Source: Acidimicrobiia bacterium (lineage in GTDB: Bacteria; Actinomycetota; Acidimicrobiia; Spongiisociales; SHLN01). Taken from it: a stretch of DNA of 48,593 nucleotides. The notes under the pieces were generated by a model. The model saw only the letters and a list, made by a program, of their open reading frames with translations, did no database searches and was not told the DNA's origin. Positions 14,425 to 22,576 of this stretch are shown one piece after another. Within the stretch, counting starts at the first letter, position 1. Every line of letters begins with the position of its first letter. Position numbers and translations under genes: made by a program. The DNA lies in assembly GCA_013002865.1 (NCBI GenBank), contig JABDLU010000207.1:1-48593 (forward strand), read 5' to 3'.

Positions 14425-15867
14425 ATGCGCAGGCTGGCAGTGCTCGCGATGGCGGTGGCGTTCATGGCGATTCCGGCGCGGGCGACTGCCGACACCGACC
14501 TGGTGGCGCTGGTCGACCCGTTGACCGGCCGCTGGGAGCTTGGTCCCGACGAGAGCTTCTTCTTCGGCGTGCCGGGAGATGTGCCGTTTCTCGGCGATTG
14601 GGATGGAGACGGGATCGACACCCCGGGCCTGTATCGACCGTCGGATGGGTTCGCCTATGTGATCAATCGGCGCGAGACCGGGCCGGCCGATGCCAGCTGG
14701 TTCATGGGAATCCCCGGCGATGTGCCCATCGTCGGCGACTGGGACGGCGACGGCATCGACACCTTCAGCGTCTACCGGCCGACCGAAGGCAAGGTTTACA
14801 TCAGCAACCTGAACGAAACGGGTCCGGCCCGGTTCGACTACTACTTCGGCGTCCCCGGCGACAAGCCGTTCGCCATCGACTTCGACGCGGACGGGACCAG
14901 CGAGGTCGCACTGCACCGCGAGTCAACCGGGCTGGTGTACATGACCGACGGACCGGACGGCGGCGCGGTGGCACCCACCGACCTCGAGTTCTTCTGGGGC
15001 ATCGCCGACGACGCCGTGTTCGCGGGAGATTGGGATGGCTCGGGGGAGCAGACGCCCGGGCTGATTCGCCCCGACCGGGCCCGGGCCTTTCTGCGGCTCG
15101 AGAACACCGAGGGCTTCGCCGATCGCGCCTGGCCGATCAATCACCCCGGCTGGTTGCCCGTTGTCGGAAACGTGGCCGGGGCACCGTTCCGGTTCGATGT
15201 GGAGATGACGGGGTCCGAGGTGGTCCCCGGGCCGGGCCAGGCGGCCGCCGGAACGGCCATGCTCTCGGTCTCGGTCGGAGGCGAGATCTGCTTCAGCCTG
15301 GAAGCTCCGGCTGTTGCTGGAGTGGCGAGCATCGCCGTCTATGAGGGCGCCCCCGGCGAGGTCGGCTCGCTCACCGCCAACCTGCCCGTTTCGGGCTCGT
15401 TCGGATGCGCCACGGCCTCTCCGACCGCCGCCCTCGCTCTGGTCGACCGGCCCGAAGACCACTACCTGCAGGTCACCAGCGCCCAACACCCGGCAGGCGC
15501 CATTCGAGGCCAGGTGGCCGAGCACCGCGGCTGGGATCTGGCCCTGGTTGGAGCCAACGTGACCGGGCTGGGTGATGCCGACGGCTACGCAACGCTCCGG
15601 CTGGACGTGTCGACCTCCGGCGAGATCTGTTTCGACAACCTGCAAACCCAGCGCATCGGCACAGTCGAATCGGTCGGCGTCTACCGGGCGCCGGCTGGAG
15701 AGGATGGGCCGTCGGTGGCCGTGCTGTCGGCCGCCGCGGGCTGCACGATCGTTACCCCGACGACTGCGTCGATGCTGCTGGCGCTGCCTGCCGAACACTA
15801 TGTGCAGGCGACCACCGGCCAGTATCCGGACGGCGCGGTTCGGGCCCAGCTCACGTCCCGGTCGTAG
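14425..15867 (+). CDS. Secreted repeat protein with C-terminal CHRD domains
   Basis: 480 aa. A signal peptide (MRRLAVLAMAVAFMAIPARATA) is followed by four VCBS/FG-GAP-like repeats of about 50 residues, seen as FFFGVPGDVPFLGDWDGDGIDTPGLYRP, then PGDVPIVGDWDGDGIDTFSVYRP, a third degenerate copy and GDWDGSGEQTPGLIRP. The Asp-rich DWDGDGIDT loops suggest calcium binding. Two CHRD-like modules follow (about 255-365 and 370-480), each ending in a HYLQV/HYVQAT..HPAGAIRGQ/YPDGAVRAQ strand. Likely exported or surface-associated; no enzymatic role visible. Its end overlaps the convergent flavoenzyme gene by 17 nt. Confidence 0.85.
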   Translation: MRRLAVLAMAVAFMAIPARATADTDLVALVDPLTGRWELGPDESFFFGVPGDVPFLGDWDGDGIDTPGLYRPSDGFAYVINRRETGPADASWFMGIPGDVPIVGDWDGDGIDTFSVYRPTEGKVYISNLNETGPARFDYYFGVPGDKPFAIDFDADGTSEVALHRESTGLVYMTDGPDGGAVAPTDLEFFWGIADDAVFAGDWDGSGEQTPGLIRPDRARAFLRLENTEGFADRAWPINHPGWLPVVGNVAGAPFRFDVEMTGSEVVPGPGQAAAGTAMLSVSVGGEICFSLEAPAVAGVASIAVYEGAPGEVGSLTANLPVSGSFGCATASPTAALALVDRPEDHYLQVTSAQHPAGAIRGQVAEHRGWDLALVGANVTGLGDADGYATLRLDVSTSGEICFDNLQTQRIGTVESVGVYRAPAGEDGPSVAVLSAAAGCTIVTPTTASMLLALPAEHYVQATTGQYPDGAVRAQLTSRS

Positions 15868-17935
15868 CCTCGCCCGGCGACAGCGCCGTAACTTCCCGGC
15901 GAAACGGTGGCCCGTCCCGGTCGACCTCTTCGTTCAAGTCCGCCGCGAAGCGGTGCCCATCCCACACCGCCGCCGCGATGGTCCCCGGCGCCGAGCAATC
16001 CCCGATGGCGGTCACCGATGCGAGGCCCGCACCAGCCCACTCGTCGCGGCGTTCTCGCAGGTCGGTCACCAGCTGATCGTCCGGCATGCGAGCCGTGACG
16101 GTGACGAGGGCGTCGGCGGGAATGGTGCGTTCCGTCCCGGTAAAGGTGTCGGCCACCGTCACGCCACCGGCTGCCGTGGCCGTGAGCACCGTTGAGAGCT
16201 CGATGTCGACTCCGGCTTCCACCAGCCGCTTGTGAATACGGGCTTGTTCGAGGGTGTTGACGGTCCACTGGGAAACCGCGGGGGCCGGCGTCACCAGCAC
16301 GACCTCGCAGCCCTCGCCGGCGAGCAACTCGGCGAGTACGCCGCCCATGTAGTAGTGATCGTCGTCGAACAGCACGATGCGAGATCCATCGGGCCGGGCC
16401 CCGCTCATCAGATCGTCCGGGGTCAAGACCGGCAGGTCGGGGTGCATCGAGAGTGGATGGGTGTGCCACCGGCCGACCCCGTCGGCCCGCCACTGTGATC
16501 CAGTGGCGACGGCGATGTGGGTGAAGTCGTATGTGAGGGCCTCGTCGGCGGTCATCGGGCTCTCGAAATAGTGCTCCACCGTATCGAGCATCGCGAGCTG
16601 GCCAACCCGGTAGTCGACCACCCGAATCCACGCCGCCAGCCCGGGCAGTCGGGCCTCCCGAGCCACCCGCCCGCCCAGCCGGCGGGTCTGTTCCACCAGC
16701 ACGACCGGATAGCCCCGCTTGCCGAGCGCCTGGGCGGCTTCCAGGCCGGCCGGGCCCCCGCCGACGATCAGCACCCGGTCATCGGAGCGCCGGGGCCGCA
16801 TCCGCTCCGGATGCCAGCCGCGCCGCCATTCCTCGCCCATCGACGGGTTTTGCGTGCAGCGGATGGGCGACATCGTCCAGTCCCCCGAAACGCAGATGTT
16901 GCAGCCGATGCACTCCCGGATCTCGTCAATCCGGCCCTCTTCGATCTTGCGGGGCAGGAACGGATCGGCGATCGACGGGCGGGCCGCCCCGATGAGATCG
17001 AGGACGCCCTGTCGGACCATGCGAACCATCGTGTCCGGTGACGTGAAGCGGCCCACCCCGACTACCGGCTTGGACGTCAGCTGTTTGAGTCCCCGCACCC
17101 ACGCTTCCTGGTGGGCCTCGGGACTGAAGCGGGAGGTCATCGAGTCGTCGGCCCAGCTGCCCGGAACGAAATCCCACAGATCGGGCAGCTCGCCGAGCGT
17201 TCCGATGACCTCTTCGATCTCCGGCCGGGAGATCCCGGCGTCGCCGATGAGCTCATCGACGGTGATGCGGCAAGCCACGGCGGCGGCACCGGATGCCTCC
17301 TCCCGGGTGTCCTCCAGGATCTCGCGCAGCAGCCGCATCCGGTTCTCGAGCGAACCGCCGTAGGCGTCGGTTCGCTGGTTGTAGCGCAGCGACAGGAAGT
17401 GGTGGAGGCCCCCCAGGTTGTGACCGGCGTAGACGTACACGATGTCGAAGCCGGCCTGGATGGCCCGGCGAACGGCGGCTCGATGCCAGCGCCGCAGGTC
17501 GGCGATGTCCCCGATAGTCATGGCCCGGGCCTGAACCGGGTCGTAGCCGGCCACCGGAAGATGGCCGGGGCCGAGCGGTGTCAGGCGGGTGTAGGGGTTG
17601 GAGACATGCATGCCGTTGTGGGCCAGCTCGATGCCCGCCAGCGCGCCGTGGTCATGGATGCGATCGGCGGATCGGGCCAGCGCCGGGATGTCGGCGTCTT
17701 CCCACAGCCGCCCCTCGATATAGGGCGTGAAATCCGAAGACGGGTGGATCTCGGTCTCTTCGGTACACACCACCGCCCAGCCGCCCTCGGCTTTGACGCC
17801 GCGCATCTCGGCGACGGCGCTGGGATCCCGGTACCCCATGCCGTTGCAGTGCGGGACCTGAAAGAAGCGGTTGCGGGCGACGACCGGCCCGATCGGCACG
17901 GGCTCGAACAGGATGTCATACCGCGGGTCGCGCAC
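15851..17935 (-). CDS. TMADH/DMADH-family FMN and Fe4S4 oxidoreductase
   Basis: 694 aa. An N-terminal OYE-like FMN barrel is followed by an Fe4S4 site and a C-terminal dinucleotide-binding domain. Similarity in layout and motifs to trimethylamine/dimethylamine dehydrogenase is strong: RDPRYDILFEPVPIGPVVARNRFFQVPHC, VKAEGGWAVV, FDIVYVYAGHN, CIGCNICVSGDW..RCTQN and RRGWHPE. Cys30 matches the 6-S-cysteinyl-FMN cysteine of TMADH, and the Fe4S4 cysteines are all present. The position of the TMADH substrate-bowl Tyr60 reads as Glu (TEETEI), so the amine specificity may differ. Candidate substrates are methylated amines, histamine-like amines or other secondary amines. It stands alone on its strand. 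Confidence 0.88.
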   Translation of the reverse strand: MRDPRYDILFEPVPIGPVVARNRFFQVPHCNGMGYRDPSAVAEMRGVKAEGGWAVVCTEETEIHPSSDFTPYIEGRLWEDADIPALARSADRIHDHGALAGIELAHNGMHVSNPYTRLTPLGPGHLPVAGYDPVQARAMTIGDIADLRRWHRAAVRRAIQAGFDIVYVYAGHNLGGLHHFLSLRYNQRTDAYGGSLENRMRLLREILEDTREEASGAAAVACRITVDELIGDAGISRPEIEEVIGTLGELPDLWDFVPGSWADDSMTSRFSPEAHQEAWVRGLKQLTSKPVVGVGRFTSPDTMVRMVRQGVLDLIGAARPSIADPFLPRKIEEGRIDEIRECIGCNICVSGDWTMSPIRCTQNPSMGEEWRRGWHPERMRPRRSDDRVLIVGGGPAGLEAAQALGKRGYPVVLVEQTRRLGGRVAREARLPGLAAWIRVVDYRVGQLAMLDTVEHYFESPMTADEALTYDFTHIAVATGSQWRADGVGRWHTHPLSMHPDLPVLTPDDLMSGARPDGSRIVLFDDDHYYMGGVLAELLAGEGCEVVLVTPAPAVSQWTVNTLEQARIHKRLVEAGVDIELSTVLTATAAGGVTVADTFTGTERTIPADALVTVTARMPDDQLVTDLRERRDEWAGAGLASVTAIGDCSAPGTIAAAVWDGHRFAADLNEEVDRDGPPFRREVTALSPGEATTGT

Positions 17936-17965
17936 GGGCGGAACCTACCACCCCGCCCGGGCCGG

Positions 17966-18430
17966 TCAGCGGCCGTGCAGTGCCGGTCGCAGGCTGCGCC
18001 ACCGCCGGTGTTGGGAGCGTCGCGCCGGGGTGGGCGGCTGCCCCGGGACCCGGCCGGGCGCGCCGGGGGGTTTCCCGGCCGCGTGCGGGTGCGGTCCATC
18101 GCGCTCGGCGGCGGCGAGTACCTGATCCACCGAGCTCCCCCGATTCAGCGCCCGCAGCGGGCTGATCAGCCCGAGGCTGCGGTGAGGCCGAACCAGCCAA
18201 TCCTCGATGGCGAGGTCGCTGAAGTCTGGCTTGAGGCGCTTGACCACTGCGGCGACGTCCGACCGCACCCCGCTCTCATCGAACTGGAAGGCGAAGTACA
18301 CCTCGGGGAGCCACTCCCCCTCTACGACCAGCAGATCGGGCCGATGCTTCAGAACGTCCGGCGGAGTCCCAGCCCGGCGGGCGGCCTGCTTCCTCGTCAG
18401 GAACGGGCCCTGCAGAATTCGCTCGCTCAC
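17966..18430 (-). CDS. MbcA/ParS/Xre-like protein with a low-complexity tail
   Basis: 154 aa, GTG start overlapping the stop of the upstream kinase-like gene (GTGA). The core about 60-110 (LAIEDWLVRPHRSLGLISPLRALNRGSSVDQVLAAA) resembles the toxin-binding domain of Xre/MbcA/ParS-type antitoxins (W-L-x-x-P-N-x-x-L-x-G-x-x-P). The segment before it (TRKQAARRAGTPPDVLKHRPDLLVVEG) looks like a short DNA-binding or helix-turn-helix lead. The last ~45 residues are Pro/Arg/His-rich, probably disordered. No RES-type toxin partner lies next to it; the neighbour is a cytidylate-kinase-like protein. Confidence 0.5.
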   Translation of the reverse strand: MSERILQGPFLTRKQAARRAGTPPDVLKHRPDLLVVEGEWLPEVYFAFQFDESGVRSDVAAVVKRLKPDFSDLAIEDWLVRPHRSLGLISPLRALNRGSSVDQVLAAAERDGPHPHAAGKPPGAPGRVPGQPPTPARRSQHRRWRSLRPALHGR

Positions 18431-19152
18431 GGGGCGGTCTTCACATGGGCGGGTGATGCCAGGCGGCGGATGGCGGCCGTCACGGTCGCGGCGATGACGG
18501 GGACGGGCACGGCTCCCGTGTTCCAGGTGACGTCATACCGGAGTGGGTCATCGATGTCGGCTTGGAAGTGGTTCTTGAGCAATCGAGCCCGGGCGGCATC
18601 GAGGCGGCGGGCTTCCCGCTGGGCGGCGCGCTCGTCGAGCCCGTAGTGGTCCATCATCCCGATGATGCGCACTGCCTCAGGAGCCACCAGCCGGATTGAG
18701 AGCCCGGTACCGAGGCCTCTGGTCACCTCACTTCCGGCTCGTCCGATGATGATGCTTTTGCCGGCCGAGGCCACGGCTGCCACCACCCGGAAGACCCGGT
18801 TCATCAGCATGTCCTGGTCGATGGTGGGTGACAAAATCTGCCCGAAGAACTCAGTGGTTCGAGTGCGGTACTGCTCGGCGATCAGGGCACTCATGGCGGG
18901 GGCATAGGTGGGATCCTCGGCAACGAGCTCGCACAGCTCGCTGTCGAACACTTGCCAGCCGGCAAAGAGCTCGACATCGGCCTGTTCTGCGAAGTTGGCA
19001 AGCAGGGCGGAAGCCAGCGCGTGAGCCCCGGCCCCCGCCTGCCGTGAGATGGTGACGAACGGCCAGGCGGTTGGTTGCGCCACTTCCGCTCGCACCGCCT
19101 GATCGGAGAAGTGCGCGCTGAGATACCTGTCCAGGTTCCTGACTCGGTCCAT
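18427..19152 (-). CDS. Cytidylate-kinase-like family protein
   Basis: 241 aa from the ATG at 19152, which has GAGGAG 6 nt upstream; the track starts 9 codons earlier. The nucleotide-binding segment WPFVTISRQAGAGAHALAS is typical of the AAK6/cytidylate kinase-like family, where the classical P-loop lysine is missing. IIIGRAGSEVTRGLGTGLSIRLVAPEAVRI and the DERAAQREARRLDAARARLLKNHF helix also fit. The reaction in this family is uncertain. It is followed directly, with a 4-nt overlap, by the MbcA-like gene, so the two are probably made together. Confidence 0.75.
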   Translation of the reverse strand: MDRVRNLDRYLSAHFSDQAVRAEVAQPTAWPFVTISRQAGAGAHALASALLANFAEQADVELFAGWQVFDSELCELVAEDPTYAPAMSALIAEQYRTRTTEFFGQILSPTIDQDMLMNRVFRVVAAVASAGKSIIIGRAGSEVTRGLGTGLSIRLVAPEAVRIIGMMDHYGLDERAAQREARRLDAARARLLKNHFQADIDDPLRYDVTWNTGAVPVPVIAATVTAAIRRLASPAHVKTAP

Positions 19153-19254
19153 AGTCGGCTCCTCGCACGTGACGTCCACCCTCCAGCGTCGCGCCGGCGC
19201 CCGCCGCTCACTAGGGGCGGGTGACCCGAGTTGGAGTGTCAGTCGGCAGCCGGG

Positions 19255-20430
19255 CTATGGGCAGATGGCGTCGACGGTTGGGAAGGGATTGACGGCCTCG
19301 CCGCCGTCCGGGTGGATCTCGAAGTGCAGGTGCGGCCACGCATCAGGGGCGTTTCCGGTGCTGCCGACCGTACCAAGCGGCGCTCCCCGCTCGACTCGCT
19401 GGCCCTGAGCCAGGCCCGGGGCCCAGCCGTCCAGGTGGGCGTAGTAGTACTCCGCTCCGCTGTCGCCGAGCAGCCACACGGTGATCCCTCCCAGGCCACC
19501 ATCTGCGAGCCGGCCGACCGTCCCATCTTCGATGGCGACCAGTGGGGTTCCGCGATCGGCCATCATGTCGACCCCTTTGTGGGTCCGTCCCCCCGAGCGG
19601 GGGGCACCCCAGGTGTCGCGGAAGTGGTGGGGCCCCTGCACCGGACACACGAGATCACCGGCCGGAAGCGGCACCGTCGTCGTGGTCGTTGTCGGAGGCT
19701 GAACCGTCGTCGTAGTTGATGCCGGCACGGTCGTCGTGGTGGTGGCCCCCACCGGAACGGTCGTCACCGTCGTCGTGGTTGTGGCCGGGGGGCCGAGCGT
19801 CGTCGTCGTGACCGGCGCCGTCGTCGTCGTAGTTGGCGCCGGAGTGGTGGTGGTTGTGGTGGTCGTCGAGGTGGCGGCCGCCTGCAGCTCCGCTTCGTAG
19901 GCCTGGGCCAACGCCAGGTAGTCGGCCTCGAGGACGGCCACCCGCCCGGTCAGCTCGTCCACCCGCAGTGTGGCTTCTGCCTCGGCGGCGGCGAAGAGCT
20001 CGATCTCATCCGCCAGAAACGCCAGGTCTGCTTCGAGGCCGGCCACGGTCTCCTCCCGGGCGGCGATCCGGGCTTGATCGGCAGCCAGCCCGGCTTCCAG
20101 GTATCGGCGCTCGATGGCACTCTCAGACCAGATGCCACGGCTGGTGCCGGTGAACAGGACCAGTGAGCGATCCACTGCCGCCTCGACCGCCCCGGTTCGG
20201 GCAGCGACTGCCACAGCGGCCTCGCCGGCGAGCTCGTCGTACTCGAATTGGATCAACCCGCGGGTGTCTGCGGCGATGCGCTGCTCCCAGGTGGCGGTTT
20301 CCAGCTCTCCCTGGGCGCCCTCCCATTCCAACCGGAGGTCGCGCAGATCGTCCTCGGTGATGGCCGGGGCCGGAGCCGCCGTCAGCACGATCAGCAGAGC
20401 CGTCCCGAGCGCGCCGATGGCTCGTTTCAC
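19255..20430 (-). CDS. Secreted M23 (LytM) peptidase with coiled coil and Thr-rich linker
   Basis: 391 aa from the GTG at 20430, which overlaps the MBL stop (GTGA) and gives a clean signal peptide MKRAIGALGTALLIVLTAAPAPA. Residues about 25-185 are Ala/Glu-rich helices likely forming a coiled coil, as in EnvC/NlpD-type activators or RipA-like proteins. A long Thr-rich linker (TTTTTTTTPAPTTTTT and similar) leads to the M23 domain, with zinc motif THKGVDMMA and HLHFEIH, plus YAHLDGW. Both key metal motifs are intact, so it is probably an active peptidoglycan endopeptidase. Such Thr-rich linkers are common in Acidimicrobiia. Confidence 0.9.
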   Translation of the reverse strand: MKRAIGALGTALLIVLTAAPAPAITEDDLRDLRLEWEGAQGELETATWEQRIAADTRGLIQFEYDELAGEAAVAVAARTGAVEAAVDRSLVLFTGTSRGIWSESAIERRYLEAGLAADQARIAAREETVAGLEADLAFLADEIELFAAAEAEATLRVDELTGRVAVLEADYLALAQAYEAELQAAATSTTTTTTTTPAPTTTTTAPVTTTTLGPPATTTTTVTTVPVGATTTTTVPASTTTTVQPPTTTTTTVPLPAGDLVCPVQGPHHFRDTWGAPRSGGRTHKGVDMMADRGTPLVAIEDGTVGRLADGGLGGITVWLLGDSGAEYYYAHLDGWAPGLAQGQRVERGAPLGTVGSTGNAPDAWPHLHFEIHPDGGEAVNPFPTVDAICP

Positions 20431-21185
20431 GGCCGGGACCATCCGTCGTCACTGCGGGTCGCCCGACCCTCGGCTGCCAGCTTGTGGAGGTGGGCAGTCG
20501 TCGATTGGGTGGCCAACGGCATGAGCGCCCGCTCGAGCTCCGGGTAGACGAGAGCAACGATGGCCTCCGCTGATCGCGGTTCACGCTCCAGCACGCCAAG
20601 CACCTGCTCCTCGCGGGCCCGCCGGTGGGCGATGTAGTCGGCCAGGACCGCCGCTGGGTCATCGATGCGATCACCGTGGCCGGGGTAGATGATCTCCGGA
20701 GCGCGCGCCGCCAGCCGATCGAGCGTGGCCATGTAGGCCGCCATGTCGTCGACGACCACCGTGCTCCCGGCCTTGATGGTGTCGCCGGTGAATAGCACCG
20801 ACCCAACAGCAAAGGTCAGCGAATCCGGCGTGTGCCCGGGTGTATGGAGCACCTCGATCATCTTCGTCCCTACGTGAATACCTTCACCATCGGCAACCGG
20901 CGAAATTGCTTGAAATCCGCCGAAGTTGCCAAAGCCGTAGGAGGGGACGGAGAACTCCGCCGCCAGCGGATTGGCCGCCGGGGCGTGATCCTGGTGATGA
21001 TGAGTAACCAGGATGCCGACTACCCGGAGGGCAGCAACCGCATCCCGGATTGCACCGAGGTGTGAGCCGATCATGGGGCCGGGATCGATGATCACCGCAT
21101 GGCCGGACGACTCGACGACGTAGCTGTTGGTGCCGGGGCCGGTGAACGGGCCGGCGTTGGGGGCGAGGATCCGGGTGATGCGCAT
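20427..21185 (-). CDS. MBL-fold metallo-hydrolase
   Basis: 252 aa. The metal motif is THHHQDH (HxHxDH), followed by TPGHTPDSL, FTGDTI and YPGHGD, all standard metal ligands. The C-terminal winged-helix-like part (VLGVLEREPRSAEAIVALVYPELERAL, TTAHLHKLAAEGRA) is typical of the LACTB2/beta-lactamase-like-2 hydrolases, which include endoribonucleases. Substrate unknown. It is divergent from selA across about 50 nt and overlaps the M23 gene start by 4 nt. Confidence 0.9.
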   Translation of the reverse strand: MRITRILAPNAGPFTGPGTNSYVVESSGHAVIIDPGPMIGSHLGAIRDAVAALRVVGILVTHHHQDHAPAANPLAAEFSVPSYGFGNFGGFQAISPVADGEGIHVGTKMIEVLHTPGHTPDSLTFAVGSVLFTGDTIKAGSTVVVDDMAAYMATLDRLAARAPEIIYPGHGDRIDDPAAVLADYIAHRRAREEQVLGVLEREPRSAEAIVALVYPELERALMPLATQSTTAHLHKLAAEGRATRSDDGWSRP

Positions 21186-21235
21186 GGCGCATTATCCCCG
21201 GCCTTACGATGCCGGCCGGGCGTAATCTGGCCGTC

Positions 21236-22576
21236 ATGGAACTCCGCGACCTCCCGTCAGTCGGCGACCTCATGGCCACGGTCACCTCGCACGGTCTGGC
21301 GCGCGAGATCACGAGCGACGTCGCCCGGCACGCCATTGACCGAGCCAGACAGCAGATCCAAGAGGGCGGCACGCCGGATGCCGGCTCTCTGGCCCAGCAC
21401 GAGCTCGACCGCCTGGCCCGGCTGCGACCGCAGCGGGTCATCAACGCCGGCGGTGTCCTGCTCAACACCAACCTGGGACGGGCCCCCATCCACGCCGACG
21501 CGGCTGCAGCTGCCGCCACCGCTCTGCAGTCATATGGCAACGTCGAGTTCGATCTCGCCACCGGCCGGCGGGGCGGGCGCGGCGCTTACGTGAACCAGAT
21601 CATCACCAGCCTCACCGGGGCCGAAGCCGCCCTGGTGGTCAACAACAACGCCGGTGCGCTCTTCCTGACGCTGGCCGCCCTCGGGACCGGCCGCCAGGTG
21701 GTGATTTCCCGCGGGGAGCTCATTGAGATCGGTGGGTCGTTCCGACTGCCCGAGCTCATGGCCGCAGCCGGCGTGTGGCTGGTCGAGGTCGGGACGACCA
21801 ACCGGACCCGCCCCGGCGACTACGAGGACGCCATCACCCCACAAACCGGAATGCTCCTCAAGGTGCACCCGTCCAACTACCGGCTGGTGGGCTTCACCGA
21901 AGAAGCCGGCTACGACGACCTGGCGCGGCTGGCCGGCCGCCACCGCGTGCCGTTCGTGGCCGACATCGGCAGCGGACTGCTCGACGACCAGGTCCCGTGG
22001 GTGCCGGGGCCACCGCCCGCCTGGCTGGCCGGCGAACCGGCCGCCCGCCAGGTGCTCGCGGCCAGCGCCGACATCGTGCTGTTCTCCGGAGACAAGCTGC
22101 TCGGCGGGCCCCAGGCAGGGATCATTGCGGGCTCGCAATCGCTCATCGACCGCATTGGCCGCCATCCGATCGCCCGCGCCGTCCGGTGCGACGGCGCCAC
22201 GCTGGCGGCGCTCACCGCCACGCTCGAGCTGTATGCCGACGGCCGCGGTGGGGAGGTTCCCTTCTGGGCGATGGTCGGGCTCTCCCCGGCCGGCCTGGCC
22301 GACCGGTGCCGGGCGGTGCTGGAGCGGTCCGGGGTCAGCGGCTACATCGTCGACGACGAGTCGGTGGTGGGAGCGGGCTCTGTCCCGGGCCAGACCATCC
22401 CCAGTCCGGTCATCCGTCTGCCGAACGCCGGGACAGCCTGGGAGGGGTTGCTCGCTCGCGAACCGTCGATCGTCGCCCGGCGCGCCGAGGGCGACCTGAT
22501 CGTGGACCTCCGGGCGGTCGACCCCGACGACGACGCGGTTCTGGCCGCCGGCCTCTCGGCGACATGCCGATCGTAG
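21236..22576 (+). CDS. selA: L-seryl-tRNA(Sec) selenium transferase
   Basis: 446 aa from the ATG at 21236 (MELRDLPSVGDLM aligns with the SelA N-terminus; the track start is 9 codons earlier). SelA is the PLP enzyme converting Ser-tRNA(Sec) to Sec-tRNA(Sec) with selenophosphate. Motifs: RVINAGGVLLNTNLGRAP, VVNNNAGALFLTLAAL, SRGELIEIGGSFRLPE, VGTTNRT, KVHPSNYRLVGFTEE and the PLP-lysine site FSGDKLLGGPQAGII. Its end overlaps selB by 13 nt. No selC tRNA or selD was recognised in the window. Confidence 0.96.
   Translation: MELRDLPSVGDLMATVTSHGLAREITSDVARHAIDRARQQIQEGGTPDAGSLAQHELDRLARLRPQRVINAGGVLLNTNLGRAPIHADAAAAAATALQSYGNVEFDLATGRRGGRGAYVNQIITSLTGAEAALVVNNNAGALFLTLAALGTGRQVVISRGELIEIGGSFRLPELMAAAGVWLVEVGTTNRTRPGDYEDAITPQTGMLLKVHPSNYRLVGFTEEAGYDDLARLAGRHRVPFVADIGSGLLDDQVPWVPGPPPAWLAGEPAARQVLAASADIVLFSGDKLLGGPQAGIIAGSQSLIDRIGRHPIARAVRCDGATLAALTATLELYADGRGGEVPFWAMVGLSPAGLADRCRAVLERSGVSGYIVDDESVVGAGSVPGQTIPSPVIRLPNAGTAWEGLLAREPSIVARRAEGDLIVDLRAVDPDDDAVLAAGLSATCRS

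Noticed and set aside
21775-22563. Extension of the SelB ORF to 858 aa
   Set aside because: Out-of-frame translation of selA. SelB begins with [15 protein letters not shown] at 22564.
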